This document shows, piece after piece, positions 1 to 8,155 of a stretch of DNA of 64,000 bases (position 1 is the stretch's first letter; each line of letters starts with the position of its first letter). Source of the DNA: Flavobacterium psychrophilum (GTDB lineage: Bacteria; Bacteroidota; Bacteroidia; Flavobacteriales; Flavobacteriaceae); NCBI GenBank assembly GCA_945879625.1, contig CAMCVA010000004.1:110124-174123 (forward strand), given 5' to 3'. The position numbers were made by a program, and so were the translations under genes. The notes below the pieces were generated by a model, which worked only from the letters and a program-made list of their open reading frames with translations, was not told where the DNA came from and searched no databases.

Positions 1-1014
1 CAGGTGTATGCATGGAAAGGACTAAACGAAGAAGATTTTGACTGGTGTATTGAGCAAACTTTATTCTTTGGCGAAGACCGCAAACCCTTGAATATGATCT
101 TGGACGACGGAGGTGATTTGACCAATATGGTATTTGACCGTTACCCACAATTGATTGACGGAATAAAAGGATTGTCAGAAGAAACGACTACAGGTGTTCA
201 CCGTTTGTACGAGCGCATGAAAAATGGCACCTTGTTTATGCCGGCAATCAACGTAAATGACTCGGTGACTAAATCTAAATTTGATAACAAATACGGCTGT
301 AAAGAATCAGCGGTTGATGCCATTCGTAGAGCGACTGACCTTATGTTGGCCGGAAAACGCGTAGTGGTATGTGGATACGGCGACGTGGGTAAAGGAACTG
401 CAGCCTCTTTTAGAGGAGCAGGTTCTATTGTAACTGTTACTGAAATTGATCCAATTTGTGCGCTACAAGCTGCGATGGACGGATTTGAAGTGAAGAAATT
501 AAACACTGTTGTTGGAAATGCTGATATCATCATCACAACAACTGGAAATAAAGACATCGTTTTGGGTTCTCATTTCGAACAAATGAAAGACAAAACTATC
601 GTTTGTAATATTGGTCATTTCGATAACGAAATTGACATGGCTTGGTTAAACAAAAACCACGGCGCATCAAAAATTGAAATCAAACCACAGGTTGATAAAT
701 ATACCATTGCTGGAAAAGATATTTTGATTTTGGCCGAAGGTCGTTTGGTGAATTTGGGTTGTGCCACCGGACACCCTAGCTTTGTAATGAGTAACTCATT
801 TACAAACCAAACCTTAGCTCAAATTGAATTATGGACAAACATCGCCGCCTACAAAAATGAAGTGTATATGTTACCCAAGCATTTAGATGAAAAAGTAGCA
901 TTCTTACATTTAGAAAAACTAGGTGTTGAATTAGAAACTTTACGTGACGATCAAGCCGCCTACATTGGCGTAGCCGTTCAAGGGCCATTTAAGCCAGAGT
1001 ACTACAGATACTAA
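1..1014 (+). CDS. ahcY: Adenosylhomocysteinase (5' partial)
   Basis: Hydrolyses S-adenosylhomocysteine to adenosine and homocysteine in the cytoplasm, removing the product inhibitor of SAM-dependent methylases. The reading frame is open from base 1, so the N-terminal part (roughly the first 100 residues of a ~437-residue family) is outside the window and the true start is not visible. The NAD-binding segment [12 protein letters not shown] is intact, and the C-terminus ends in KPEYYRY, the usual end of this family. It is followed by a strong bidirectional terminator. Identification is by family motifs and is very secure. Confidence 0.97.
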   Translation, partial: QVYAWKGLNEEDFDWCIEQTLFFGEDRKPLNMILDDGGDLTNMVFDRYPQLIDGIKGLSEETTTGVHRLYERMKNGTLFMPAINVNDSVTKSKFDNKYGCKESAVDAIRRATDLMLAGKRVVVCGYGDVGKGTAASFRGAGSIVTVTEIDPICALQAAMDGFEVKKLNTVVGNADIIITTTGNKDIVLGSHFEQMKDKTIVCNIGHFDNEIDMAWLNKNHGASKIEIKPQVDKYTIAGKDILILAEGRLVNLGCATGHPSFVMSNSFTNQTLAQIELWTNIAAYKNEVYMLPKHLDEKVAFLHLEKLGVELETLRDDQAAYIGVAVQGPFKPEYYRY

Positions 1015-1024
1015 CTAAGCTTTC

Positions 1025-1049
1025 AGCCATCAGCTATCAGCTACTAGCT
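1025..1049. repeat. 7-bp tandem repeat (AGCYAYC type)
   Basis: Three consecutive degenerate heptamers, AGCCATC, AGCTATC and AGCTACT, then AGCT, lie between the ahcY stop and its terminator. The word CAGCTATC recurs in the heptamer tract upstream of rng (11025-11032). Confidence 0.6.
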
Positions 1050-1050
1050 A

Positions 1051-1084
1051 AAAAAAAGGAGAACAATACTGTTCTCCTTTTTTG
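1051..1084. terminator. Bidirectional intrinsic terminator, ahcY / convergent gene
   Basis: A perfect 8-bp stem (GGAGAACA / TGTTCTCC) with loop ATAC is flanked by an A-run on the left and a T-run on the right. It can stop transcription from both sides, and it sits between two convergent genes. Confidence 0.9.
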
Positions 1085-1086
1085 TT

Positions 1087-1479
1087 TTAGCGCAATACCT
1101 CGATAGTTACTTGTGTAAAATCTCCTTGTGCAAGCCCGGTTTTGATGTAGGCAAACAATTTGGTCTGGCCTATTTCGCAATATTTTAAATCTACTTTTGG
1201 ATTTTCAATGTTTAAGATTTTAGTGAACTTTTTTTCTTCTTTCGAATGGAAGGTAACAAGAATGACACGGGGATGTTTGGGAAGTTTGATTTTAAATTTC
1301 TCGATTTCGTCGGCGAGTCTGTCTTCGGCTTTTTGTTTGGCTTGGGTGAGTTTTTTTAGTTTTTCTTCGGTTTCTGGAGTTGCGGTTTCTTGGTTTAGGG
1401 ATTCCATTTTTAGCTGGTTGCTAAAATAAGTGGCGGTGATTCTCAATACAAATTTAATTTCAGAAACGTGTTTTGGCAT
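1087..1479 (-). CDS. Hypothetical protein with coiled-coil middle
   Basis: A 130-residue protein that I do not recognise. Residues about 30-62 are rich in Lys, Glu, Gln and Ala and look like a charged helix or coiled coil. The C-terminal half (KHPRVILVTFHSKEEKKF onward) looks like a small beta-rich domain. There is no signal peptide or membrane segment, so it is probably cytoplasmic. It converges on ahcY and shares its terminator, which supports it being a real transcript. An internal Met at residue 25 is an alternative start. No function is proposed. Confidence 0.65.
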   Translation of the reverse strand: MPKHVSEIKFVLRITATYFSNQLKMESLNQETATPETEEKLKKLTQAKQKAEDRLADEIEKFKIKLPKHPRVILVTFHSKEEKKFTKILNIENPKVDLKYCEIGQTKLFAYIKTGLAQGDFTQVTIEVLR

Positions 1480-1636
1480 AGTATAGTGAGTTAATGGGTT
1501 ACAGGAGAAAGAATGGAAAAGAACGCAAAAACCCGAAGGCTATCTTTAACGTATACAACGCCTATTTAGTTACACTTTTTTGAAATTAATTTAAAAATAA
1601 TTAGAAAATTAAACGCTACAAGGCAGACCAGCAAGC

Positions 1637-1668
1637 ATAAAAAAACCCTTAGATTTTAAGGGTTTTTG
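1637..1668 (-). terminator. Intrinsic terminator of the TonB-like gene
   Basis: An 11-bp perfect stem, AAAAACCCTTA / TAAGGGTTTTT, with loop GATTT. It lies just downstream of the stop codon of the minus-strand gene beginning at 2195. Confidence 0.8.
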
Positions 1669-1688
1669 ATTGAGTAAATAAATGACGA

Positions 1689-2195
1689 TTAATCATTAAA
1701 CACCAAAGGCAGTTCATATTCTGTGCGCACGGGTTGATCTTTTATAATTGCAGGAGACCATTTTGTTTTAATTGATTGAAGCATGCGCTCAATGCTTTTT
1801 TTCATGTTGTTGCTCATCGCTTGGTCATTTACTGTAATTGCGCTCATAGTGCCATCTTTTTCAATTACAAATGATACATTGATTTTAGCAAATCCTTCGT
1901 AATCCATTTCTGAATTGCTAAACTTGGCATTGATTTTGGCATAAAACTTTTCTAAACCTCCCGGATATTGGGCAATTTTTTGAAGATCACTTAATTCTAC
2001 GTTAACTTTTTTTGCTTCTGCTTCCTGTAAATTTACTTTTTTGGTTTTAACCGTGTCTGTAATCTGTTTAAATTCTAAAGACTTGACTGTTTTTGACAAC
2101 ATATTTTGACTAAAAACTAAAGCACTCATTAATATTGCAATAAAAAGAACGTTACTTAAAATTGATTTTCTTTTGTTGTTGTTTGCATTTTTCAT
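1689..2195 (-). CDS. TonB-like energy transducer C-terminal domain protein
   Basis: A 168-residue protein with an N-terminal signal-anchor (hydrophobic residues about 13-30) and a periplasmic region. The motif QYPGGLEKFYAKI, followed by INVSFVIEKDGTMSAI and WSPA, matches the TonB C-terminal fold as found in Bacteroidota, where YPGG replaces the classical YP motif. TonB proteins couple inner-membrane proton motive force to outer-membrane receptors. This one lacks the long proline-rich linker of classical TonB and no exbB/exbD is nearby, so it may be a minor or specialised member. It is monocistronic, with its own terminator. Confidence 0.75.
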   Translation of the reverse strand: MKNANNNKRKSILSNVLFIAILMSALVFSQNMLSKTVKSLEFKQITDTVKTKKVNLQEAEAKKVNVELSDLQKIAQYPGGLEKFYAKINAKFSNSEMDYEGFAKINVSFVIEKDGTMSAITVNDQAMSNNMKKSIERMLQSIKTKWSPAIIKDQPVRTEYELPLVFND

Positions 2196-2511
2196 AATTC
2201 AATTTTTTATTTGTTAATAATTACTTAACTTATAATTCAATTTGGTAACATTAAATTAACATTAAGTTTACGTAAAAGTAACTAATAAAATTAAACAGCC
2301 AAGTAATTTGAAGTTTTTTTACTTTTTTTTTAAACAACATGAGTTGTATTAAAAAAATTACCCTGAATAAATTGCCCCCGTTTCTAGTGAACTAAGCACC
2401 ATCAAAGAACTCCCAAATGTTTGGAACAAAAAAAGCCCATTCGAATCCGAATGGGCTTTTTTAATAAAAATTAAATTTTTAAACATTTAATTCAAGTAAA
2501 ATTTATTTGAT
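2196..2511. other. AT-rich spacer
   Basis: A 316-bp gap between two minus-strand genes. Apart from the terminator at 2427-2462 it is very AT-rich. I see no convincing ORF, RNA gene or consensus promoter; the promoter of the TonB-like gene must lie here but has no clear TAnnTTTG match. Confidence 0.6.
2427..2462 (-). terminator. Intrinsic terminator, copy 1 of an identical pair
   Basis: A hairpin with arms AGCCCATTCG and CGAATGGGCT (loop AATC), an A-run on one side and a T-run on the other. It ends the minus-strand outer-membrane protein gene starting at 3084. About 36 bp are identical to the terminator at 3313-3348. Confidence 0.88.
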
Positions 2512-3084
2512 TTAAAATTTATACTGTATTCCAAGTGATGTATTAGTTGTTGAGATAGATGCTTTGTCAACATAAACAACGCCATCATTATATTCTTCAA
2601 AATTAGTCGATAAATAATCTAAATTCAATGAAAGAGCCCAATGTTTAGCAAGTGAAAAATTAACACTGCTTCCTAACATAAATCCTGATGATTTATCTAA
2701 TTGAATGGTTCCATAACCAGAATCTCCTGTATCAATACTGCCAGATGTAATTGCATATTGTGGTTTAATATCAAATACAATTTTGTCATTAAATGGAAAA
2801 GATATCATTGGGCCGATTGCAAGATAACCTACTGCATATTTCACACTTGAATCTTCTGAATCTGAAAAAGCAGTGCCTCCCCAATTAAAAGTAATACCGA
2901 AATTTTTACCAAAGCGGTATCCGGCGTTGATAAGGCCCAGATTAAGTCCCGTATTTACTCCATCCGCCAAATCTTTTCCTGGAAAAGCGGCACCAATAGA
3001 AACTCCAATATATCCTTTAGATTCTTGAGCATTACCAATGTTATAGGCAAATACTGTAATTAAAATAAAAATAATTTTTTTCAT
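2512..3084 (-). CDS. Small outer-membrane beta-barrel protein
   Basis: A 190-residue protein with a signal peptide (MKKIIFILITVFAYNIGNA, then QE). The mature part consists of alternating hydrophobic strands, glycine-rich turns and a terminal aromatic residue (GIQYKF), typical of the 8-strand OmpA/OmpX-like barrels of Bacteroidota. No peptidoglycan-binding domain is present. Function is unknown; structural or adhesive roles are common in the family. It is a single-gene unit, oddly bracketed by two identical terminators, one of its own and one belonging to the upstream rpmA gene. Confidence 0.75.
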   Translation of the reverse strand: MKKIIFILITVFAYNIGNAQESKGYIGVSIGAAFPGKDLADGVNTGLNLGLINAGYRFGKNFGITFNWGGTAFSDSEDSSVKYAVGYLAIGPMISFPFNDKIVFDIKPQYAITSGSIDTGDSGYGTIQLDKSSGFMLGSSVNFSLAKHWALSLNLDYLSTNFEEYNDGVVYVDKASISTTNTSLGIQYKF

Positions 3085-3312
3085 TCTCTTTGTTTTATTT
3101 AATTGCTTACTCTAGTATGTTTTCAGCTTCCCATTAATGTTAAAAAAATATTAATGTATTTTTTTTGCTTTTAGATTACACCATGTCTTAATACAATACA
3201 TTACATTACAAACTTAACTATAAATACTGCAACCAAATTGCAGTTGGATTTTTTTATAAAATAAATTTAATGGGATGTGTTTGCTATTATTAATACTGGA
3301 AAAGTTCCATAA

Positions 3313-3348
3313 CAAAAAAAGCCCATTCGAATCCGAATGGGCTTTTTT
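3313..3348 (-). terminator. Intrinsic terminator, copy 2 of an identical pair
   Basis: The same hairpin (arms AGCCCATTCG / CGAATGGGCT, loop AATC) and flanking A/T runs as at 2427-2462. It lies directly downstream of rpmA on the minus strand and terminates the rplU-rpmA operon. Confidence 0.9.
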
Positions 3349-3365
3349 GAAAATCGTACTAATTC

Positions 3366-3626
3366 TTATGCTTCGAAAGCTTCGATAGAAACATAGGATT
3401 TGTTGTCTTTTTTCTTTTGGAACTTCACAACTCCGTCTACTTTAGCGTGCAATGTGTGATCTTTACTGATGTACACATTTTCGCCTGGATTGTGTTTAGA
3501 ACCTCTTTGTCTTACAATGATGTTCCCCGCAATAGCAGCTTGTCCACCAAAAATCTTTACGCCTAAACGTTTCGATTCTGATTCTCTACCATTCTTGGAA
3601 CTACCGACACCTTTCTTGTGAGCCAT
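3366..3626 (-). CDS. rpmA: 50S ribosomal protein L27
   Basis: An 86-residue L27. The N-terminus [16 protein letters not shown], the VRQRG segment and the HTLHA segment are family hallmarks, and the length is normal. In the large subunit its N-terminal tail reaches the peptidyl-transferase centre. It has no Firmicutes-type cleavable N-terminal extension. It is the second gene of the rplU-rpmA operon, 23 bp after rplU, the order found in most bacteria. Confidence 0.98.
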   Translation of the reverse strand: MAHKKGVGSSKNGRESESKRLGVKIFGGQAAIAGNIIVRQRGSKHNPGENVYISKDHTLHAKVDGVVKFQKKKDNKSYVSIEAFEA

Positions 3627-3649
3627 GACGTATTCGTTTTATATTGTTA

Positions 3650-4069
3650 TTATTCTTGTGTAACTTCTTTTTTAGCTTTCGCTACTTTTTTCTTAGGAGC
3701 TTCGTCTTCGGCTGGAGCCTCAACTACTTCTTTTTTAGGAGCCGCTTTCTTTGGAGCTGCTGCGCTAATTCCTTCAATGACAATTTGAGTAAGGTACTGT
3801 CTGTGCCCGTTTCTCTTTTTGAATCCTTTTCTTCTTTTCTTTTTGAAAACGATTACTTTGTCTCCTTTTAAGTGTTGTAACACTTTGGCTTCTACTGAAG
3901 CACCTTCTATAGCTGGGGCGCCTAAAGTAATGTTGCCGTTATCGTCTAATAAAAGAACTTTGTCAAAAGAAACTTTTGAACCTTCTTCATTAGCCAAACG
4001 GTGAACATAAACCTTTAAGTCTTTGCTTACTTTAAATTGTTGCCCTGCTATCTCTACGATTGCGTACAT
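3650..4069 (-). CDS. rplU: 50S ribosomal protein L21 with C-terminal KEA-rich tail
   Basis: A 139-residue L21 that binds 23S rRNA. The conserved core runs from MYAIVEIAGQQFKV to HRQYLTQIVIEGI (about residues 1-104). It is followed by a roughly 35-residue low-complexity tail of Ala, Pro, Lys and Glu (KKAAPKKEVVEAPAED...). L21 is normally about 103 residues, so the tail is an addition; such tails are seen in other Bacteroidota. First gene of the rplU-rpmA operon, with a consensus promoter 33 bp upstream. Confidence 0.97.
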   Translation of the reverse strand: MYAIVEIAGQQFKVSKDLKVYVHRLANEEGSKVSFDKVLLLDDNGNITLGAPAIEGASVEAKVLQHLKGDKVIVFKKKRRKGFKKRNGHRQYLTQIVIEGISAAAPKKAAPKKEVVEAPAEDEAPKKKVAKAKKEVTQE

Positions 4070-4102
4070 AACAATGATGTTTAGTTAATTATAAAATGGA
4101 CG

Positions 4103-4132
4103 CAAATATACAACTTAATATCAATCAAACAA
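4103..4132 (-). promoter_or_regulatory. Promoter of rplU-rpmA (TTG-N19-TATATTTG)
   Basis: On the minus strand, TATATTTG (4103-4110) is preceded by TTG (4130-4132) with an exact 19-bp spacer, the Bacteroidota sigma-ABfr consensus. The -7 box ends 33 bp before the rplU start codon. Confidence 0.8.
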
Positions 4133-4226
4133 CTCTTGCTCAAAAAAAGTTTCTTGTGGGCAAATCATCCGTTATATTGTCTAAGAATTTGAAAATTTTT
4201 GCTGTAATAAATGCCGCAAAAATACT

Positions 4227-4234
4227 TACTTTTG
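4227..4234 (+). promoter_or_regulatory. -7 box upstream of the M16 peptidase pair
   Basis: TACTTTTG fits TAnnTTTG and lies 67 bp before the start of the first M16 gene. No TTG is found at 17-23 bp upstream; the nearest is 25 bp away. Confidence 0.5.
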
Positions 4235-4301
4235 ATGCACAAATAGCGCTTTTCTTTAGCTGCTTTTTTATGAAATCAACCGCAACTTATTAGTAATATT
4301 T

Positions 4302-5627
4302 ATGAAAAAATACCTTATGACGTTAAGCGCATCACTTCTTGTGGGAACGGCAACTACTGCACAAAAAGTAGTCTTTGACGAACTCACCCTCGACAACGGC
4401 TTGCACGTAATTTTGCACCAAGACAAATCGGCACCGGTGGTTATTAGCTCGGTGATGTACCATGTGGGTGCCAAAGATGAAATGCCCGATCGCACCGGCT
4501 TTGCTCACTTTTTTGAACATTTATTGTTTGAAGGAACGCAAAACATTGGCCGCGGCGAATGGATGAAAATCGTGACTGGAAATGGAGGGGTAAACAATGC
4601 CAACACCTCTGACGACCGCACCTATTACTACGAAGTATTTCCGTCTAACAGCTTAGAATTGGGCTTGTGGATGGAATCCGAACGCATGTTGCACCCGGTA
4701 ATTAATCAGGTGGGGGTTGATACGCAAAACGAGGTAGTCAAAGAAGAGAAACGCCTGCGCATGGACAACCAACCCTATGGCTGTGTGATCCGTGAGGTGA
4801 AGAAAAACCTGTTTACAAACCATCCCTACCGCTGGGAAACCATTGGATCTATGGAGCATTTAGATGCCGCAACCTTAGCAGAATTTCAAGCCTTCAACAA
4901 AAAATTCTATGTGCCCAACAACGCGGTTTTAGTCGTGGCTGGGAACTTCGAAAAAGCCCAAACCATCGAGTGGATCAAAAAATACTATGGCGACATTCCA
5001 AAAGGCGCTCCAGTAAACAAACAACAATTTCCCGAGGAACCCATTACCCAAACCATCATGGCCTCCTACGAAGATCCCAACATTCAAATCCCGATGCTTT
5101 TAACAGCCTACCGCACTCCTTCAATGAAAACCAGAGAAGCGCATGTTTTAGAAATGATTTCGGGTTTGTTGAGCGACGGAAAAAGTTCGCGTTTGTACAA
5201 AAAATTGGTCGACGAGAAAAAAATGGCCTTGCAAATTGGCGCGTTCAGTTTTAGTCAAGAAGATCACGGCATGTATGTAGTCTATGGTTTACCGTTGGCG
5301 CCATTTACTATCAAGGACCTGCAAACCGAATTTGATGCCGAAATTGCCTTGTTGCAAAACGAATTAATTTTGCCCAAAGAATTAGACAAACTCAAAAATA
5401 AAATTGAAAACCAATACGTGGATAACAATGCATCTGTAGAAGGAATTGCCGAAAGCTTGGCTTCTTATTATCTGTTATATGGCGATGTAAACCTCATCAA
5501 TACCGACATTGACACATACCGTTCGGTAACCCGCGAAGAAATTCAAGCGGTTGCCAAAAAATACTTGGGCAACAACCAACGCTTGCTATTAGAATACCTT
5601 CCAACCCAAGAAAAACCGAAAAACTAA
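4302..5627 (+). CDS. M16 family zinc metallopeptidase (catalytic subunit)
   Basis: A 441-residue pitrilysin/insulinase-family protein with a signal peptide (MKKYLMTLSASLLVGTATTA), so it acts in the periplasm or at the outer membrane. The inverted zinc motif HFFEH is at residues 69-73, followed by the distal glutamate region NEVVKEEKR. The C-terminal M16C half (VPNNAVLVVAGNF..., SDGKSSRLYKKLV) is complete. It is 6 bp from the next gene, a longer M16 protein without the zinc motif, so the two probably form the active/inactive heterodimer known from other bacterial M16 pairs. The natural substrate is unknown, probably peptides or misfolded secreted proteins. Confidence 0.92.
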   Translation: MKKYLMTLSASLLVGTATTAQKVVFDELTLDNGLHVILHQDKSAPVVISSVMYHVGAKDEMPDRTGFAHFFEHLLFEGTQNIGRGEWMKIVTGNGGVNNANTSDDRTYYYEVFPSNSLELGLWMESERMLHPVINQVGVDTQNEVVKEEKRLRMDNQPYGCVIREVKKNLFTNHPYRWETIGSMEHLDAATLAEFQAFNKKFYVPNNAVLVVAGNFEKAQTIEWIKKYYGDIPKGAPVNKQQFPEEPITQTIMASYEDPNIQIPMLLTAYRTPSMKTREAHVLEMISGLLSDGKSSRLYKKLVDEKKMALQIGAFSFSQEDHGMYVVYGLPLAPFTIKDLQTEFDAEIALLQNELILPKELDKLKNKIENQYVDNNASVEGIAESLASYYLLYGDVNLINTDIDTYRSVTREEIQAVAKKYLGNNQRLLLEYLPTQEKPKN

Positions 5628-5633
5628 GGCACT

Positions 5634-7676
5634 ATGAAAAAAGCATTATTTCTTATTCACTGTTTGTTTATTTCCCTACTTATGACAGCACAAAACAGGA
5701 TTCAACCCAAACCAGGTCCGGCGCCTACAATTAATATAGGCAAACCCCAAACCTTTGAATTGCCCAATGGACTGAAAGTTTTGGTGGTAGAAAACCACAA
5801 ATTACCGCGCGTTTCTTATACGCTCACTTTGGACAACCTGCCTTATGTGGAAGGGGCCAAAAAAGGCGTGTCCAATTTAACTTCGAGTATGATTGGCAAC
5901 GGAACCGAGCAGATTTCAAAAGTTGACTTCAACGAAGAAATCGACTTTTTGGGTGCTGACATTTCGTTTTACAACAGCGGTGCATCGGGTTCGGGTTTAT
6001 CCAAATATGCTCCCCGAATTTTAGAACTTTTAGCCGATGGAGCGCTGCATCCTCGTTTTACAGCAGATGATTTTGAAAATGAAAAAAGTAAATTCCTCGA
6101 AAGCCTCAAAGCCGACGAAAAAAGTGTGCCTGCGGTAGCACGCCGAGTAGAAAATATTTTAGCCTACGGCCCAACGCATCCTGTGGGCGAATTCGTAAAT
6201 GAAATCAGCATCAATCAGGTGACGCTTGAAGATGTAATCGCCAACTACAAAACCTATTTTGTACCCGAAAATGCCTACCTCATTATTATTGGCGACGTGC
6301 AATTGGCCAAAGTAAAAAAACAAGTAGAAAAACTATTTAGCGCCTGGCCAAAAGCAAGTGCACCAAAAGTTCCGTATGCCGATCCGACAGACGTTGCCCA
6401 AACGCAAATCAATTTTATTGACATGCCCAATGCTGTTCAGTCTGAAATTTCGGTCATGAATATCACCAATCTAAAGATGTCTGACAAAGATTATTTTGCG
6501 GCCATTGTGGCCAACCAAGTAGTGGGTGGCGACTTTAATAGCTACCTCAACATGAACTTGCGCGAAAAACACGGCTGGACCTATGGTGCCGGATCTTCTA
6601 TTAATGCCAGTAAATACACTTCGCGATTCAGCACCTTTGCCCAAGTGCGCAACGCGGTTACCGACAGCGCTGTAGTTGAAGTACTCAAAGAACTGAAACG
6701 CATTCGCACCGAAAAAGTGGCCGACGATGTGTTGCAAAATGTCAAAGCGGGTTATGTAGGACGATTTGTGATGCAGATAGAAAAACCACAAACCGTTGCC
6801 TCATATGCCTTGCGTTTGCGCACCCAAAATTTGCCTTTAGATTTCTACGAAAACTTTATTCAAAACATCAACGCAGTGACTACCGATGATATATTGCGCG
6901 TGGCCAATACCTACTTTAAAGCCGATCAGTTGCGCATTGTAATCACCGGAAAAGGCAGCGAAGTAGCCACAAAACTAGCCGATTTACAACTGCCCATTTT
7001 TTATTTTGACAAATATGGGAGCCCAATTACCCAGAAAAAAGAAGCCCGTAAATTGCCTGGTGGGCTTACAGCGTCGGCGGTAATTTCAACCTACTTGACT
7101 GCCATTGGCGGGGAAAAAGCAGCACGAGCGGTGCAATCTGTGGTAACATTGGCTACTGGAACTGTACAAGGTTTTCCAGTGGAGTTGACCACCAAAACCA
7201 CAAGTAATCACCAGCAAGTGCGTGAAATCAAAGCCATGGGAATGACCATGATGAAACAAGTGGTAAATGACAAAAATACCTACGTACTGCAACAAGGTCA
7301 AAAAGTACCGTTGTCGGCCACCGAAATTGCTGCGCTCAAAGCCGCGGCTGTTCCTTTTGAAGAATTAGATTTGTTGACAAAAAAAACCATTTCGCTAAAA
7401 GGCATCGAATCATTTAATGAAACCGATTGTTATGTGGTGCAAGACGGAGCCAATTCGTTTTATTTTGCCTGTGATTCGGGTTTAAAATTGGGCGAATCCA
7501 AAACGGTTGAAACCAAAGAAGGGGATTTGTCTGAAACTACCTATTTCAGCGAGTACAAAGCCGTAAATGGCCTACAGTTTCCGCACAAAACACTGCTCAA
7601 TATTGGGATGGAGATTGAGTTAATCACTACAGAGATTAAACTCAACGAGCCGATTCCAGCAACAGATTTTCAATAA
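5634..7676 (+). CDS. M16 family protein, non-catalytic, with extra C-terminal domain
   Basis: A 680-residue M16 homologue with a signal peptide (MKKALFLIHCLFISLLMTA). At the place of the zinc motif it reads GVSNLTSSMIGNGT, so HXXEH is missing and it cannot be a zinc peptidase by itself. The R/Y motif region characteristic of the partner subunit (LREKHGWTYGAGS) is kept. From about residue 480 there is an additional domain of about 200 residues (GGLTASAVISTYLTAIGGEK...) resembling periplasmic lipoprotein-carrier-like sheets seen in Bacteroidota. It is cotranscribed with the catalytic partner and ended by a terminator. Confidence 0.9.
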   Translation: MKKALFLIHCLFISLLMTAQNRIQPKPGPAPTINIGKPQTFELPNGLKVLVVENHKLPRVSYTLTLDNLPYVEGAKKGVSNLTSSMIGNGTEQISKVDFNEEIDFLGADISFYNSGASGSGLSKYAPRILELLADGALHPRFTADDFENEKSKFLESLKADEKSVPAVARRVENILAYGPTHPVGEFVNEISINQVTLEDVIANYKTYFVPENAYLIIIGDVQLAKVKKQVEKLFSAWPKASAPKVPYADPTDVAQTQINFIDMPNAVQSEISVMNITNLKMSDKDYFAAIVANQVVGGDFNSYLNMNLREKHGWTYGAGSSINASKYTSRFSTFAQVRNAVTDSAVVEVLKELKRIRTEKVADDVLQNVKAGYVGRFVMQIEKPQTVASYALRLRTQNLPLDFYENFIQNINAVTTDDILRVANTYFKADQLRIVITGKGSEVATKLADLQLPIFYFDKYGSPITQKKEARKLPGGLTASAVISTYLTAIGGEKAARAVQSVVTLATGTVQGFPVELTTKTTSNHQQVREIKAMGMTMMKQVVNDKNTYVLQQGQKVPLSATEIAALKAAAVPFEELDLLTKKTISLKGIESFNETDCYVVQDGANSFYFACDSGLKLGESKTVETKEGDLSETTYFSEYKAVNGLQFPHKTLLNIGMEIELITTEIKLNEPIPATDFQ

Positions 7677-7684
7677 AAAACAAA

Positions 7685-7711
7685 GGCCAGCCCAAAAAGC
7701 TGGCCTTTTTT
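7685..7711 (+). terminator. Intrinsic terminator of the M16 operon
   Basis: A 7-bp GC-rich stem, GGCCAGC / GCTGGCC, with a 7-nt loop and a six-base T-run. Confidence 0.88.
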
Positions 7712-7768
7712 ATGCAATTTACATCAAATTTTTGTGCCAATTTTATGACGAACGGCAGCACAATTAGC

Positions 7769-7776
7769 TACTTTTG
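7769..7776 (+). promoter_or_regulatory. -7 box of the HMA lipoprotein gene
   Basis: TACTTTTG lies 22 bp upstream of the start codon at 7799. There is no TTG at the expected distance. Confidence 0.55.
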
Positions 7777-7798
7777 TTTCATCAAAATTTGATTTCAT

Positions 7799-8155
7799 AT
7801 GAAAACAATTACCCACTTATTTTATATCACACTACTCGGAAGCACTTTTGTCGCTTGCAAACCCAACGGAGCTGAGGCGCCAAAAACATCAGAAAAGCCA
7901 GTTGTAACCAAAGAAATTACTGCCGCCAATCTTGACTCAACGCGTTTCCATATTGAAGGCATGACTTGTGCCGTGGGCTGTGCAAATACAATTGAAACCA
8001 AACTGAATGAAACAGCAGGCGTACAAAAAGCGGCTGTAGATTTTGACAAAAAAGAAGCGAGTATCTCCTTTGACAAAACCCAACAAACTAAAGCTACTTT
8101 AGTGAAATTGGTAGAAGCCTGTGCCGATGGCGCTACCTATAAAGTGATCGACTAG
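7799..8155 (+). CDS. Heavy-metal-associated (HMA) domain lipoprotein
   Basis: A 118-residue protein with a lipoprotein signal (GSTFVAC, Cys at about residue 20), a short linker and one HMA ferredoxin-like domain from about residue 50 (FHIEGMTCAVGCANTIE). HMA domains bind Cu(I), Zn or other soft metals. The two cysteines are separated by three residues (CAVGC) instead of the classical CxxC, a variant I recall from other Bacteroidota. No copper ATPase or regulator is adjacent. The stop codon abuts the stop codon of the convergent gldD with no spacer. Probably a periplasmic metal scavenger or chaperone; the metal is not known. Confidence 0.85.
   Translation: MKTITHLFYITLLGSTFVACKPNGAEAPKTSEKPVVTKEITAANLDSTRFHIEGMTCAVGCANTIETKLNETAGVQKAAVDFDKKEASISFDKTQQTKATLVKLVEACADGATYKVID

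Noticed and set aside
4096..4293. A 65-codon plus-strand ORF between rplU and the M16 gene
   Set aside because: It covers the rplU promoter and the -7 box of the M16 operon, has no recognisable features, and looks like chance.
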